The notes beneath the pieces are model-generated. The model did not search any database. It was not told the DNA's origin and saw only the letters and a program-made list of their open reading frames with translations. 64,000 bases of DNA from Ruminococcus sp. (GTDB lineage Bacteria; Bacillota; Clostridia; Oscillospirales; Acutalibacteraceae). The stretch spans positions 62,001-126,000 of the forward strand of contig JALFTC010000014.1 of NCBI GenBank assembly GCA_022779485.1, read 5' to 3'. A program made the position numbers and the translations under genes. Below are positions 44,310 through 53,297 of the stretch, in pieces. Every line of letters starts with the position of its first letter. Positions within the stretch are counted from its first letter, which is position 1.

Positions 44310-44891
44310 TCAATTCCTCTTCAGGTCATCCAAGGTCCACTTTGTGCCTGTGTCGTGTTCAATATAGTCAAGGAGCTTGTCGCTGTCGTCAAAATATCTG
44401 TAAAGGTCACTGCATTTTTCCCTTACAAAGCCCTCTCGCATTGAATGCTCCATCATTTCTTCCATACTGTCGTAATATCCGTTGATGTTGTAAACTGCTA
44501 TGGGCTTGTTGTGTCTGCCAAGCTGTTTAAGGGTTACAATCTCAAAAAATTCCTCAAAAGTACCGACACCGCCGGGAACAATGATAAATGCGTCCGCCAT
44601 ATCCTCCATTTTTGCCTTTCTCTCCCGCATTGTATCTGTGGTGAAAAGCTGTGTACATTCTTCAAAAAGTCCCTCAATGCCCTCTTCAACAAAAAATTTC
44701 GGAACAACACCGTAAATTTCTCCGCCGGCTTTCTTCATTCCCCTTGCAGAGGCGCCCATAAGACCCTCTTTTCCTGCACCAAAAACAAGCTGATGATTCC
44801 TTTTGCCCATTTCATAGGCAAATTCCTCAACAGTTTTGATGTAGCTTTCGTTTATTATATTACTGGCTGAGCCAAAAACACAAATTCTCAT
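44310..44891 (-). CDS. LOG family protein (nucleotide phosphoribohydrolase-like)
   Basis: A 193-residue protein of the TIGR00730/LOG family. The signature is PGGVGTFEEFFEI with the upstream RERKAKM, which together form the active site of cytokinin riboside 5'-monophosphate phosphoribohydrolases. VFGSASNII and FGAGKEGLMGA form the nucleotide-binding N-terminus. Bacterial members hydrolyse nucleoside monophosphates; the physiological role here is unknown. GAGGT precedes the ATG. Divergent from the next gene. Confidence 0.9.
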   Translation of the reverse strand: MRICVFGSASNIINESYIKTVEEFAYEMGKRNHQLVFGAGKEGLMGASARGMKKAGGEIYGVVPKFFVEEGIEGLFEECTQLFTTDTMRERKAKMEDMADAFIIVPGGVGTFEEFFEIVTLKQLGRHNKPIAVYNINGYYDSMEEMMEHSMREGFVREKCSDLYRYFDDSDKLLDYIEHDTGTKWTLDDLKRN

Positions 44892-44969
44892 ATTAATACC
44901 TCTTTTTATATATCTTTTTTCTGAATATATTATATATTATATTTTAACTTTTATCAATAAATAACCGTG

Positions 44970-44998
44970 TTGTAAATGAGATTTTATAGTAGTATAAT
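44970..44998 (+). promoter_or_regulatory. Predicted promoter of the Ntn-hydrolase-like gene
   Basis: TTGTAA and TATAAT with a 17-base spacer, 33 bases before the ATG. Confidence 0.55.
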
Positions 44999-45031
44999 TT
45001 ATTTACAGTCTTTTTAATAAGGTGAAAGGTT

Positions 45032-45634
45032 ATGTCATACATTTGTTTAATAGGAAATGAATACGGTATTGTTGCCTCCTCGGATTCAAGAGAAACAATG
45101 GGTGAGGGAAAATATTTTGACAACCGACAAAAGGTATTTTGCGACAAAAAGCAAGGACTTATTTGGGCTTGTTGCGGAATTACCAAGCATTTGGGCAAGG
45201 ATTATCTTCGTCTTGTGGAATTTATTATGAGGGACAGCAAAACGACCTTTGACCAAAAGCTTGATTACCTTGAAAAGAGTATTTGCAAGGTTACTTTGGA
45301 GGCTGTTGAAACCTTGGGCAGAAAAAGTGCTATGGATATTCTTGTGGGCAAGGTGGATAAACGCACAATGATGATAAGAATGAACTTTGCTATGGGCAAT
45401 ATGGACAGAAAGGTGTTTTTCTCCCCCTTAGCATTGGAGGGAGGGTGCGGAAAATTTCTGTGTCCTAAGATGAAACTAAGTGAATACAAAGGTCTTTTAG
45501 TGCCCGACCTAAAGAAATATGCTCATAATCGTGTTGAAAGCGTAATATATAAAGATAGAGAATTGTCAGCAAATTGCCCTACAAGAGAAAATTCCATTGG
45601 CGGAAGAGTGCTTTGTGAGTGTATAAAAAGGTAA
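45032..45634 (+). CDS. Proteasome-like (Ntn hydrolase fold) protein of unknown function
   Basis: A 200-residue protein without signal peptide. The N-terminal pattern, strand YICLIGNEYGIVASSDSRET, loop, then QKVFCDKKQGLIWACCGITKH, resembles the double strand and S/D-R region of HslV and 20S proteasome beta subunits, where Asp and Arg/Lys support an N-terminal Thr. Here the first residues are Met-Ser-Tyr, so a Thr nucleophile is not evident and Ser2 would be the only candidate after Met removal. The resemblance is by eye and may be structural only. AAGGTGAAAGG precedes the ATG. It stands alone upstream of the pullulanase gene. Confidence 0.6.
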   Translation: MSYICLIGNEYGIVASSDSRETMGEGKYFDNRQKVFCDKKQGLIWACCGITKHLGKDYLRLVEFIMRDSKTTFDQKLDYLEKSICKVTLEAVETLGRKSAMDILVGKVDKRTMMIRMNFAMGNMDRKVFFSPLALEGGCGKFLCPKMKLSEYKGLLVPDLKKYAHNRVESVIYKDRELSANCPTRENSIGGRVLCECIKR

Positions 45635-45731
45635 ATTTAGGTAATTTAATCCCGTATTAAAGAATTGTTAATAATTTGTTCATAAAAATTTATGCTTTTT
45701 TAATAGTTTTTTCAAAATAAAGTTATGTAAA

Positions 45732-45808
45732 TTGAGAATAGTTTATTCTTCGGCAATTTGTTATAATCAATTATGGTTAGTCTGATAGATTGAGAATAGA
45801 TTATTTTT
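45732..45808 (+). promoter_or_regulatory. Two direct repeats around the pullulanase promoter
   Basis: TTGAGAATAGTTTATTCTT (45732-45750) and TTGAGAATAGATTATTTTT (45790-45808) match at 17 of 19 positions, 58 bases apart. The first contains the palindrome AGAATA-GTT-TATTCT. They flank a TATAAT at 45762-45767. They look like paired binding sites for a regulator of this starch-degrading gene. Confidence 0.5.
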
Positions 45809-45827
45809 AGAAAGAGGGTTCTTATTT

Positions 45828-48800
45828 ATGAGAAAAATATGTAAACCGTTATCAATGCTGTTGGCGCTTGTTTTGCTTGCAACAACTGCAACATTCTCAG
45901 TTCTTTCTGCAACAAATGATTACAATTCGAGTGGGGCTGATATTGAAGTGGAAGCGACATCTGCATACACAAATTCCGGCGAAAGCTACAACACATACAG
46001 CGGAAACGACCTTGGTGCGGTTTATTCCAAGGACTCCACAACATTTAAGGTTTGGGCTCCGTCTGCTACAAAGGTACAGTTAAAGCTGTACAACACAGGT
46101 TCCGACAGCGAAAGCGGAGCCGGTGTAATCGGTACATACGATATGTCCAAGGACAGTACAAACGGTGTTTGGTCAATTACTAAGAGCGGTGACCTTAACG
46201 GTAAGTATTACACCTATCTTGTCACCGTTAACGGTACAACAAAGGAAACTCGTGATGTATATGCCAATGCTGCCGGTGTAAACGGTAGGCGTTCAATGGT
46301 TATTGACCTTAGCAGTACCAATCCTGACGGCTGGTCAAACGACAGGCATATTCTCTTTGACAATGCACCGGAGGCTGCAGTTTGGGAGGTTTCTGTAAGG
46401 GACTTTTCCATTGACAGTACATCAGGTGTGGACGCTGACAAGCGTGGTAAATATATGGCATTTACACAGCACGGAACAACCCTCAACGGTGCCGGTGTTC
46501 TCAAGACAGGTATAGATTACCTTATTGAAAACAATATTAACTGTGTTCAGATTATGCCAATGTATGACTTTGGCTCTGTTGACGAAACAAAGGGCGGACA
46601 AAACTGGGGATATGACCCAATGAACTACAATGTTCCCGAGGGTTCATTCTCCTCAAACCCATATGACGGTGCTGTTAGAATCAAAGAGCTTAAATCTATG
46701 ATTAAGGCACTTCACGATGCAGGAATTTCCGTAATTATGGATGTTGTTTACAACCATACCTACAACACAAGCGACTCTGCATTTGAAAACACTGTTCCCG
46801 GCTACTATTACAGAATGAACGGAAGTACATTCCTTAACGGCTCAGGCTGCGGAAATGTTACAGCATCTGACAAAACAATGTACAGAAAGTATATGATTGA
46901 TTCTGTAAAATACTGGGCAAACGAGTACCATATTGACGGTTTCCGTTTTGACCTTATGGGTTGTCACGACTATACAACAATGAACAAAATCCGTACAGAG
47001 CTTGACAAGATTGACAAGCGAATCATTATGTACGGTGAGCCTTGGATGGCTGACTGGGGCTCAAACGGTATTGCAAATTCCTCTGCTGCTGTTATGGATA
47101 ATGCAAGCAAGCTAAATCCAAGAGTAGGATGCTTTAACGATAAGATGAGAAATGCCCTGAAGGGTGGCACAAGCGACAAATCATCAGGCTTTATTCAGGG
47201 TTCAACCTCAAGCACAGCAGATGTTAAAGCCGGTTGTATGGCTCATACATCATCACTTCTTGGTAAGTGGTCACAAGCTCCAAGCCAGACAGTAACCTAC
47301 AACTCCTGTCACGATAACCTTACCCTTTGGGATAAGATTTTGTATTCACAGGGAAGCACAGATTACAACGGCTCCAACGGAACATTCCTTGCAATGAACA
47401 AACTTTCTGCGGCTCTTGTTCTCACTTCACAGGGAGTTGCCTTTACACAGGCAGGTGAAGAATTTGCAAGAACCAAAAGAGGTGACGAGAACTCCTACAA
47501 CACAGGTGACGCTGTAAACAAAATTGACTGGACACGAATTTCACAGTATTCAAGCCTTAGGGAATACTACAAGGGTCTTAGATTAATCAGACAGGTTTAC
47601 AGTCCGTTTACAGACGGAACAAACACATCTGTCGGACAGTCATACTTTACAGGCTCAAACTCCGTAATTGCATACACAATGCAAAACAAAACTGCAAACG
47701 CCGCTAACGAGTGGGGAACAGTTGCTGTTATTGCAAACAACAGCGCCTCTACTCAGTCTGTAACACTAAAGGCAAGTACAACACTTCCAACCTCTTGGGC
47801 AACAATAGTTAACGGTTCAAGTGCAGGTCTTAAGAACTTGGGTACTGTAACAGGCACAACCATCTCTGTTCCGGGAAGAACAGCAATGGTGCTTGTTGAC
47901 TTGGCGTCCTTTAACGAAAAGAATATTCAGGGACCATCTACAACTGTTCCAACTACTTCTACACCGGCTAACGGAACTGTTACTTGGAATACAACAAAAA
48001 TCAAGGGCTTTGCTGACGGCGTAGCATACGAGGATTTGGCAGGTTCAACATCAAGAATTACAAAGACAGTTGTTCCTGAGGACGGATACGAGATTGCATA
48101 TGTAAAGATTGTTACAGGCGGTGCAGATGTCACATCAACTGCATACAATTCTGCAACAGGTACAATCGACTTTACCCGCAACGGCAACGCAGAGATTACA
48201 TTAATTGCAACAAAAATTCCATCAACTCACCTTTACGGAGATGCTAACGAGGACGGACTAATCAATGTTAGAGATGTAACAACTATCCAAAAGTATATTT
48301 GCAATCCTAACGACTCCTTAAGTGATGTTGGAAAGAAAGCGGCAAATGTTAACGGTGACGAGGGAATAGATGTTCAGGACGCAACTGTTCTGCAAAAGTA
48401 TGTTTCAAAGTACATCACTTCACTCCCTGTTGGCGGCTCTTTCTCTGATGAAAAACCAACATTTACAATTCCTACAGAAACAACAACTTCTACAACAGCT
48501 ACCGTACCTACAAGCACACAAACATCACCCACAAATCCTTCCGGTTCAATTACAGTCAACTTTGTATCAAATGTTGACAATGGTAAAGAAAGATGGGCTG
48601 CATACTGTTGGACAGACACAAACAATATGTGGTTTGATGTAGTTAACGGACAGGTTACTGTTCCAAGCAGTATGGAGAATATTATCTTTGTAAGATTTGA
48701 CGGCACCTCCACAGAGAATAAGTGGGATGAAGAGGGTGCAACAGTTAAATATGTTTGGAATCAAACTGACGACTTATTCCTCGGCTCGGGTTCAACCTAC

Positions 48801-48857
48801 ACAGTTACCGGCTGGGGCGACGGCTGGGGAGCACCCCTTGAAGGTTCTTGGTCATAA
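45828..48857 (+). CDS. Secreted type I pullulanase with dockerin and C-terminal starch-binding-like module
   Basis: A 1009-residue exported enzyme. Signal peptide to about residue 28; a CBM48-like module (GAVYSKDSTTFKVWAPSATKVQLKL); a GH13 domain with the pullulanase signature NWGYDPMNYNVPEGSF and catalytic Asp375 (GFRFD), Glu404 (YGEP) and Asp496 (CHDN). Then a beta-rich spacer, a dockerin (about 802-870) with two calcium loops (GDANEDGLINVRD, VNGDEGIDVQD), a Thr/Ser/Pro linker, and a roughly 100-residue Trp-rich module (WAAYCWTDTNNMWF, WNQTDD) like CBM26-type starch binders. It cleaves alpha-1,6 bonds, and the dockerin implies docking to a cohesin scaffoldin (amylosome). No cohesin is in the window. 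AAAGAGGG precedes the ATG. Confidence 0.94.
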   Translation: MRKICKPLSMLLALVLLATTATFSVLSATNDYNSSGADIEVEATSAYTNSGESYNTYSGNDLGAVYSKDSTTFKVWAPSATKVQLKLYNTGSDSESGAGVIGTYDMSKDSTNGVWSITKSGDLNGKYYTYLVTVNGTTKETRDVYANAAGVNGRRSMVIDLSSTNPDGWSNDRHILFDNAPEAAVWEVSVRDFSIDSTSGVDADKRGKYMAFTQHGTTLNGAGVLKTGIDYLIENNINCVQIMPMYDFGSVDETKGGQNWGYDPMNYNVPEGSFSSNPYDGAVRIKELKSMIKALHDAGISVIMDVVYNHTYNTSDSAFENTVPGYYYRMNGSTFLNGSGCGNVTASDKTMYRKYMIDSVKYWANEYHIDGFRFDLMGCHDYTTMNKIRTELDKIDKRIIMYGEPWMADWGSNGIANSSAAVMDNASKLNPRVGCFNDKMRNALKGGTSDKSSGFIQGSTSSTADVKAGCMAHTSSLLGKWSQAPSQTVTYNSCHDNLTLWDKILYSQGSTDYNGSNGTFLAMNKLSAALVLTSQGVAFTQAGEEFARTKRGDENSYNTGDAVNKIDWTRISQYSSLREYYKGLRLIRQVYSPFTDGTNTSVGQSYFTGSNSVIAYTMQNKTANAANEWGTVAVIANNSASTQSVTLKASTTLPTSWATIVNGSSAGLKNLGTVTGTTISVPGRTAMVLVDLASFNEKNIQGPSTTVPTTSTPANGTVTWNTTKIKGFADGVAYEDLAGSTSRITKTVVPEDGYEIAYVKIVTGGADVTSTAYNSATGTIDFTRNGNAEITLIATKIPSTHLYGDANEDGLINVRDVTTIQKYICNPNDSLSDVGKKAANVNGDEGIDVQDATVLQKYVSKYITSLPVGGSFSDEKPTFTIPTETTTSTTATVPTSTQTSPTNPSGSITVNFVSNVDNGKERWAAYCWTDTNNMWFDVVNGQVTVPSSMENIIFVRFDGTSTENKWDEEGATVKYVWNQTDDLFLGSGSTYTVTGWGDGWGAPLEGSWS

Positions 48858-48902
48858 CAGGCTGATTTCGCAGAAAATTGAAATAGAAAAATAATAAAAT
48901 TT

Positions 48903-48932
48903 GGGCGTACCCATATGGGTGCGTCCTTTTTT
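48903..48932 (+). terminator. Terminator of the pullulanase gene
   Basis: GGGCGTACCC and GGGTGCGTCC pair over ten positions (two wobbles) with loop ATAT, followed by six T. Confidence 0.85.
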
Positions 48933-48975
48933 GCATATAGTTTTCTCTGCAATTCCGAGGATACCCTCTCATTCT

Positions 48976-49021
48976 GCCATTTCCGGCTTGTCGAGGACTA
49001 CCTCGCCTATATTTCCACCAC
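48976..49021 (+). repeat. Degenerate left-end fragment of family B repeat
   Basis: GCCATTTCCGGCTTGTCGAGGA and the following CCTCGCCTATATTTCCACCAC resemble the left end of family B, but the rest is missing. The remaining 240 bases up to the adhesin gene are AT-rich; they hold two tandem copies of AACAAAATATT (49091-49112) and no clear gene. Confidence 0.5.
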
Positions 49022-49265
49022 ATTTTTTTGTATAAGTTTTATAAAAATAACCATTTTACTTGTGAAGTATTTATTTTCGTTGCAAATATGAACAAAATAT
49101 TAACAAAATATTAACATAAAGTTTGGCTATGATTACCATTTATTTCTATTTGTACTTATGATAGACTTAATTACAATGTTTTATTTATATACTATTAACA
49201 ATTTAATAGTACATATTTAATATAAGAACATATAACAAAACAAAATTTTAGGAAGGAGAACAATT

Positions 49266-52200
49266 TTGAAAAAAGGTAAGTTGACAAAATTAATGGCAAG
49301 GACATCAACTGCTGTTATTTTGGCATTTATGACTGCTATATCCAGCATTTCTGTTATTGCTGTAAATACAGAAAATGCGGATACCGGCGCTAATTCAGAC
49401 TTAGTAGAATCCGGTGCACAACTTCCACAGGATTGTGATTACCATCTTATAGGTGATTTCAACAACTGGGCAAAGAGTGACCCCGACTGGAAACTGACAA
49501 GCAATGACGGCAACTGCTATACCGGCACTTTTACGCTTACCGGTTCCGAAACTAATTACCAGTTCAAGGTTTATAACAGTGACGGTAACGACTACTCTGC
49601 CAATGGTTATTACTTTAAGGATAGCGCTACTGTGGCAACAGCACTTAGCACTTCAAACAAAAATAATGACCAAATCCAGTGTATTGCTACCTCAGGTTCA
49701 ATTACCCTTAATGTAAAGCTCTACTGTGAGTACAGCGGTGACAGCCGTCTTGAAATCACACAGAGAATATCAGGAAACGGTGGGGTTGCTGAAATTACCA
49801 AGGGAAACACCGCAGATTCCGAAGTGCACAATGCAAATATTGGCATTGAAAACCAAACAAGCGGTACTGAGATTATTTCTGTAAACGGTTCGTTCTATGA
49901 CTACTATATGGACGAGGAAATAAGGAATAACGGACGCTGGCGCAGTAGTCTGACAGGCTATTACAGGTCTGTTGAAAACGGCAACGAGGCTGCCGCCCGT
50001 GAGCCTTTTGAATGCTTTAACAAGGCTTTGGGTGCGTATAGCTTACAGAACAGTAACTGGAAATATCCTCTTTATTTCGGTGACTTTAACGGTCAGTCAA
50101 ACGGTTACATAGGCAGAGGTGACAGCTCTCTTCAAAAATTTAAGATTAGACCAAACAACTCAATGGCAACATTATCCACAGTCAACGGCTCTGTTTCTGC
50201 TCTTGTTGACACCACCCTTAACAGTGACGGTATGCTTACTGCAAACGGAGTTACTCTCCCTTACTTTGATGCGGACTGGCTTACAAAAAACGGATACGGC
50301 ACAGTCATTAACTCGCCTTTCCCAATGAGGAAGTCCCAGACTGCAAAGGGCAACGACTACTTTGAGTTTGACAGTAACAACGGTAAGGATAACTGCTACT
50401 TTAGCGGTTACTCCACAAACCAGTACACAATGAACTATGCCTACAACAAAAACAAGGTTAAGGACGCACTAAGCGGATTTTCAAGTGACGGTGACGGATA
50501 CGGATTTTTCCCATTTGACCGTTCAACCGAGCATAGCGGAAATGCCTATGACTTTGGCTTTGGTATGCGACTTGACATTGACTTTACCCTTGGTGAAAAC
50601 GGCACAATCGGCAGTGGCGCAAATAAAGAGAATACACAGTTCACCTTCTCCGGTGACGACGACCTTTGGGTATATCTTGACGGAGTACTTGTCCTTGATA
50701 TGGGCGGTGACCACAAAAAGTCCAATGGATTAATTGACTTTGCCAAAAGGAAGTCATATGTAAACAAAATAGACACTTCCTACAAGGAAGATAAAGAAAA
50801 CGCTTTGAATTATGTTGAAGACACAATTGTTTCAGGCTACGAATATTCAGCAGAGTTCCCACAGCTTTTTGCAAACAATGCAAACACAACAAGCACCTAT
50901 GCTTTGGGTACTTCAAAATTTGACAATAAGAACCCTAATGTAAAGCATACTCTTACAGTTTTCTATATGGAAAGAGGTATGATTGAGTCAAACCTTAGTG
51001 TTGGCTTTAACTTTGTTCCTGCAAAGGACTCCCTAAAGGTAACTAAAACCGTTGACGCATCGAAAGTTAACCCTCTCCTTGCTGACAAGGTTGAGAATTT
51101 AGATTCCTTTGGCTATGCAGTAAAGAACGCACCTGCTTTGGACGGTGTTCCTACAGATATTTCAAACAAAAACTATACCTTCAACGACAGCACAGACGAA
51201 CACAGCTACTATGCTGTTACAGACGGTAAGTCATTCTCCTTGGCAAACGGCGACAGTGCTGTTTTCAGCGAACAGTTTGTTCCCGGTTCGTATATTCAGG
51301 TTACCGAGAATGACTCTCCAAAGGATACAATTGTTACATTAAACCAAGACAGACTGCTTTTCTTTGACCCGTCAGGATGTACATGGTTCGGTGACAGCGG
51401 TGCTGTTCCTGCAATAGCACAGAATTATGACGGTAAAACACCTTCTAATTACAGTTTGATGTCATCCTATAAGGTTGACGGAAAAACATATTACTACTAC
51501 CCAATTTCCGACACCACAACTACATTTACCATAGCAAGAAAAACTGCAACCGGCATATACAACAGGTTTAAGTTTTATGTGGCTGATGATAACGGAAAAC
51601 TAACAAGTAACTATATTACAGCCGGCAGTGTGTGGAACGGAGATACCGAGGGACAAAATACCTGCCCGGAGTATTCTTCCTCTGACACAAAGGGCACTAC
51701 ATACACAAAGTTTACTAACACCTACCCGGACACAACACAAAGTGTGATTAAGACAAGCAACAGAAGTAAAATTGCTTACAGTCCTTCTTGGAGTCTTTAC
51801 GACATTTCAAAGGACTCCGAAGCAACCACTGACAATCCTATATTTTCAGGCGTTAGCGAAACTGCATCTTTCCAATATTTCAACTCGGCTAAGGACAAAA
51901 TGCTTTCTACACATATGCTGTTGTCATATGTAAACACAGTACTTACAAAAAATATTACCGTTAAAAAAACAGTTGTTGATAAGGATAATAATAATCTTTC
52001 CGATGACGATACAGAATTTACTGTAAAGCTACTTGTTGACCTTGATAACGACGGTACATACGAGGACTACGGATTAACAGGAACAATCAGTCAAAATAAT
52101 CCTTATGTATTCAGGGGTATTCCACAGGGTGTTGACTATCAGATTGTTGAGGAAGATTCATACGGATACACCAACTTAACGGATGTAATTGAAGGAACTC

Positions 52201-53261
52201 TCAGCAAAGAAAGTGCCCAACACACCTTTACAAACCTTAAGAAACCGGCAGAGTACACTCCTGTTGTGACAAAGACTCTTGACGGTGAAAACTACTATGG
52301 TGAAAAATTCACATTCACCTTAGAGGGTATGGGGTCAATAAAACTTGGCGATGGTGAAACACGGGACACATCGAGAATGGCTGTTGATAAGAAAACAAAG
52401 ATTCCGTCAGAAACTCCCGGCAAGGTTAGATTTACAAGTATTTCATATTACAACGAGGGTACTTACCTTTACAAAATCACAGAGGGAAGCGTAAACGACA
52501 CTGACTATCAGACTGACAGTGATACAATTATCCTAAAGGTTGTAGTAAGCCGAAATAACGACAATACCCTTAGCGTAACGCCAACCTATTACAAGGGAAA
52601 TCTTAACGATTACATTGATGATTCAGAGAACAGCGACTCTGTCACATTTGACTATGAATCATTTATGGTTGATGGCAACGCAACCGATACTCCAACCTTT
52701 AAAAATGTTTCCACCAAGGGTGAAATTACTGTTCTAAAGGTTGACAAAATTAACAATGACGGTAAAGTTCCTGATGATGCTATAAGGCTCAAAGGTGCTA
52801 AATTTAGCCTTTACAAGGTTACCGGTAATAATGTTACACCCGGTACTAATGACAACCCAATTCAAACATTGGCAACCGATGAAAACGGCGAAATTACATT
52901 TAGCGATTTGGATATTTTTGCTGAAAACGGCAACGGTATCAGTGGTGCTAAAAATTATCAGTGGTACTATGTTGTAGAAACAGCTGCCGCTGAGGGTTAT
53001 ACACTGTCAACAAATCAGGAGTGGTTCTGTTTTAACGGTGCAACCTATGACGATACAAATAATATTTACACACATTCGTTTGCAGCATTAAATGTACTAA
53101 TCGCAGTTCCAAGTACCGGTATTGATTACTTAATGCAACACAACTTCCTGTTGTATGGTGGTTTAGTTCTTGGCGTAGGCACAGTTCTTGCCTGTGCATA
53201 TATGTTGAGAAAGAAAAAAACAAGAGCAAAAGCTCCTGTAGGTAAACATGGTATAAAATAA
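49266..53261 (+). CDS. Giant sortase-anchored pilus adhesin with starch-binding-like N-terminus
   Basis: A 1331-residue surface protein. Signal peptide to about residue 33; a module with LIGDFNNWAK (61-70) and YQFKVYNSDG typical of GxFNxW glycogen/starch-binding folds; a fibro-slime/PA14-like region (FSGDDDLWVYLDGVLVLDMGG, about 460); repeated pilin-like beta domains; a calcium-type loop DLDNDGTYED (about 924); an FctA/Spy0128-like isopeptide domain (about 995-1145); a SpaA/Cna_B domain; then VPSTG (1281-1285), a membrane helix and a basic tail. It is the likely tip or minor pilin. The start is TTG 49266 after AGGAAGGAG. Cotranscribed with the pilin gene 36 bases on. Confidence 0.88.
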   Translation: MKKGKLTKLMARTSTAVILAFMTAISSISVIAVNTENADTGANSDLVESGAQLPQDCDYHLIGDFNNWAKSDPDWKLTSNDGNCYTGTFTLTGSETNYQFKVYNSDGNDYSANGYYFKDSATVATALSTSNKNNDQIQCIATSGSITLNVKLYCEYSGDSRLEITQRISGNGGVAEITKGNTADSEVHNANIGIENQTSGTEIISVNGSFYDYYMDEEIRNNGRWRSSLTGYYRSVENGNEAAAREPFECFNKALGAYSLQNSNWKYPLYFGDFNGQSNGYIGRGDSSLQKFKIRPNNSMATLSTVNGSVSALVDTTLNSDGMLTANGVTLPYFDADWLTKNGYGTVINSPFPMRKSQTAKGNDYFEFDSNNGKDNCYFSGYSTNQYTMNYAYNKNKVKDALSGFSSDGDGYGFFPFDRSTEHSGNAYDFGFGMRLDIDFTLGENGTIGSGANKENTQFTFSGDDDLWVYLDGVLVLDMGGDHKKSNGLIDFAKRKSYVNKIDTSYKEDKENALNYVEDTIVSGYEYSAEFPQLFANNANTTSTYALGTSKFDNKNPNVKHTLTVFYMERGMIESNLSVGFNFVPAKDSLKVTKTVDASKVNPLLADKVENLDSFGYAVKNAPALDGVPTDISNKNYTFNDSTDEHSYYAVTDGKSFSLANGDSAVFSEQFVPGSYIQVTENDSPKDTIVTLNQDRLLFFDPSGCTWFGDSGAVPAIAQNYDGKTPSNYSLMSSYKVDGKTYYYYPISDTTTTFTIARKTATGIYNRFKFYVADDNGKLTSNYITAGSVWNGDTEGQNTCPEYSSSDTKGTTYTKFTNTYPDTTQSVIKTSNRSKIAYSPSWSLYDISKDSEATTDNPIFSGVSETASFQYFNSAKDKMLSTHMLLSYVNTVLTKNITVKKTVVDKDNNNLSDDDTEFTVKLLVDLDNDGTYEDYGLTGTISQNNPYVFRGIPQGVDYQIVEEDSYGYTNLTDVIEGTLSKESAQHTFTNLKKPAEYTPVVTKTLDGENYYGEKFTFTLEGMGSIKLGDGETRDTSRMAVDKKTKIPSETPGKVRFTSISYYNEGTYLYKITEGSVNDTDYQTDSDTIILKVVVSRNNDNTLSVTPTYYKGNLNDYIDDSENSDSVTFDYESFMVDGNATDTPTFKNVSTKGEITVLKVDKINNDGKVPDDAIRLKGAKFSLYKVTGNNVTPGTNDNPIQTLATDENGEITFSDLDIFAENGNGISGAKNYQWYYVVETAAAEGYTLSTNQEWFCFNGATYDDTNNIYTHSFAALNVLIAVPSTGIDYLMQHNFLLYGGLVLGVGTVLACAYMLRKKKTRAKAPVGKHGIK

Positions 53262-53297
53262 ATTACATATATTTTATTGAAAAAGGAGAAAATGAAA

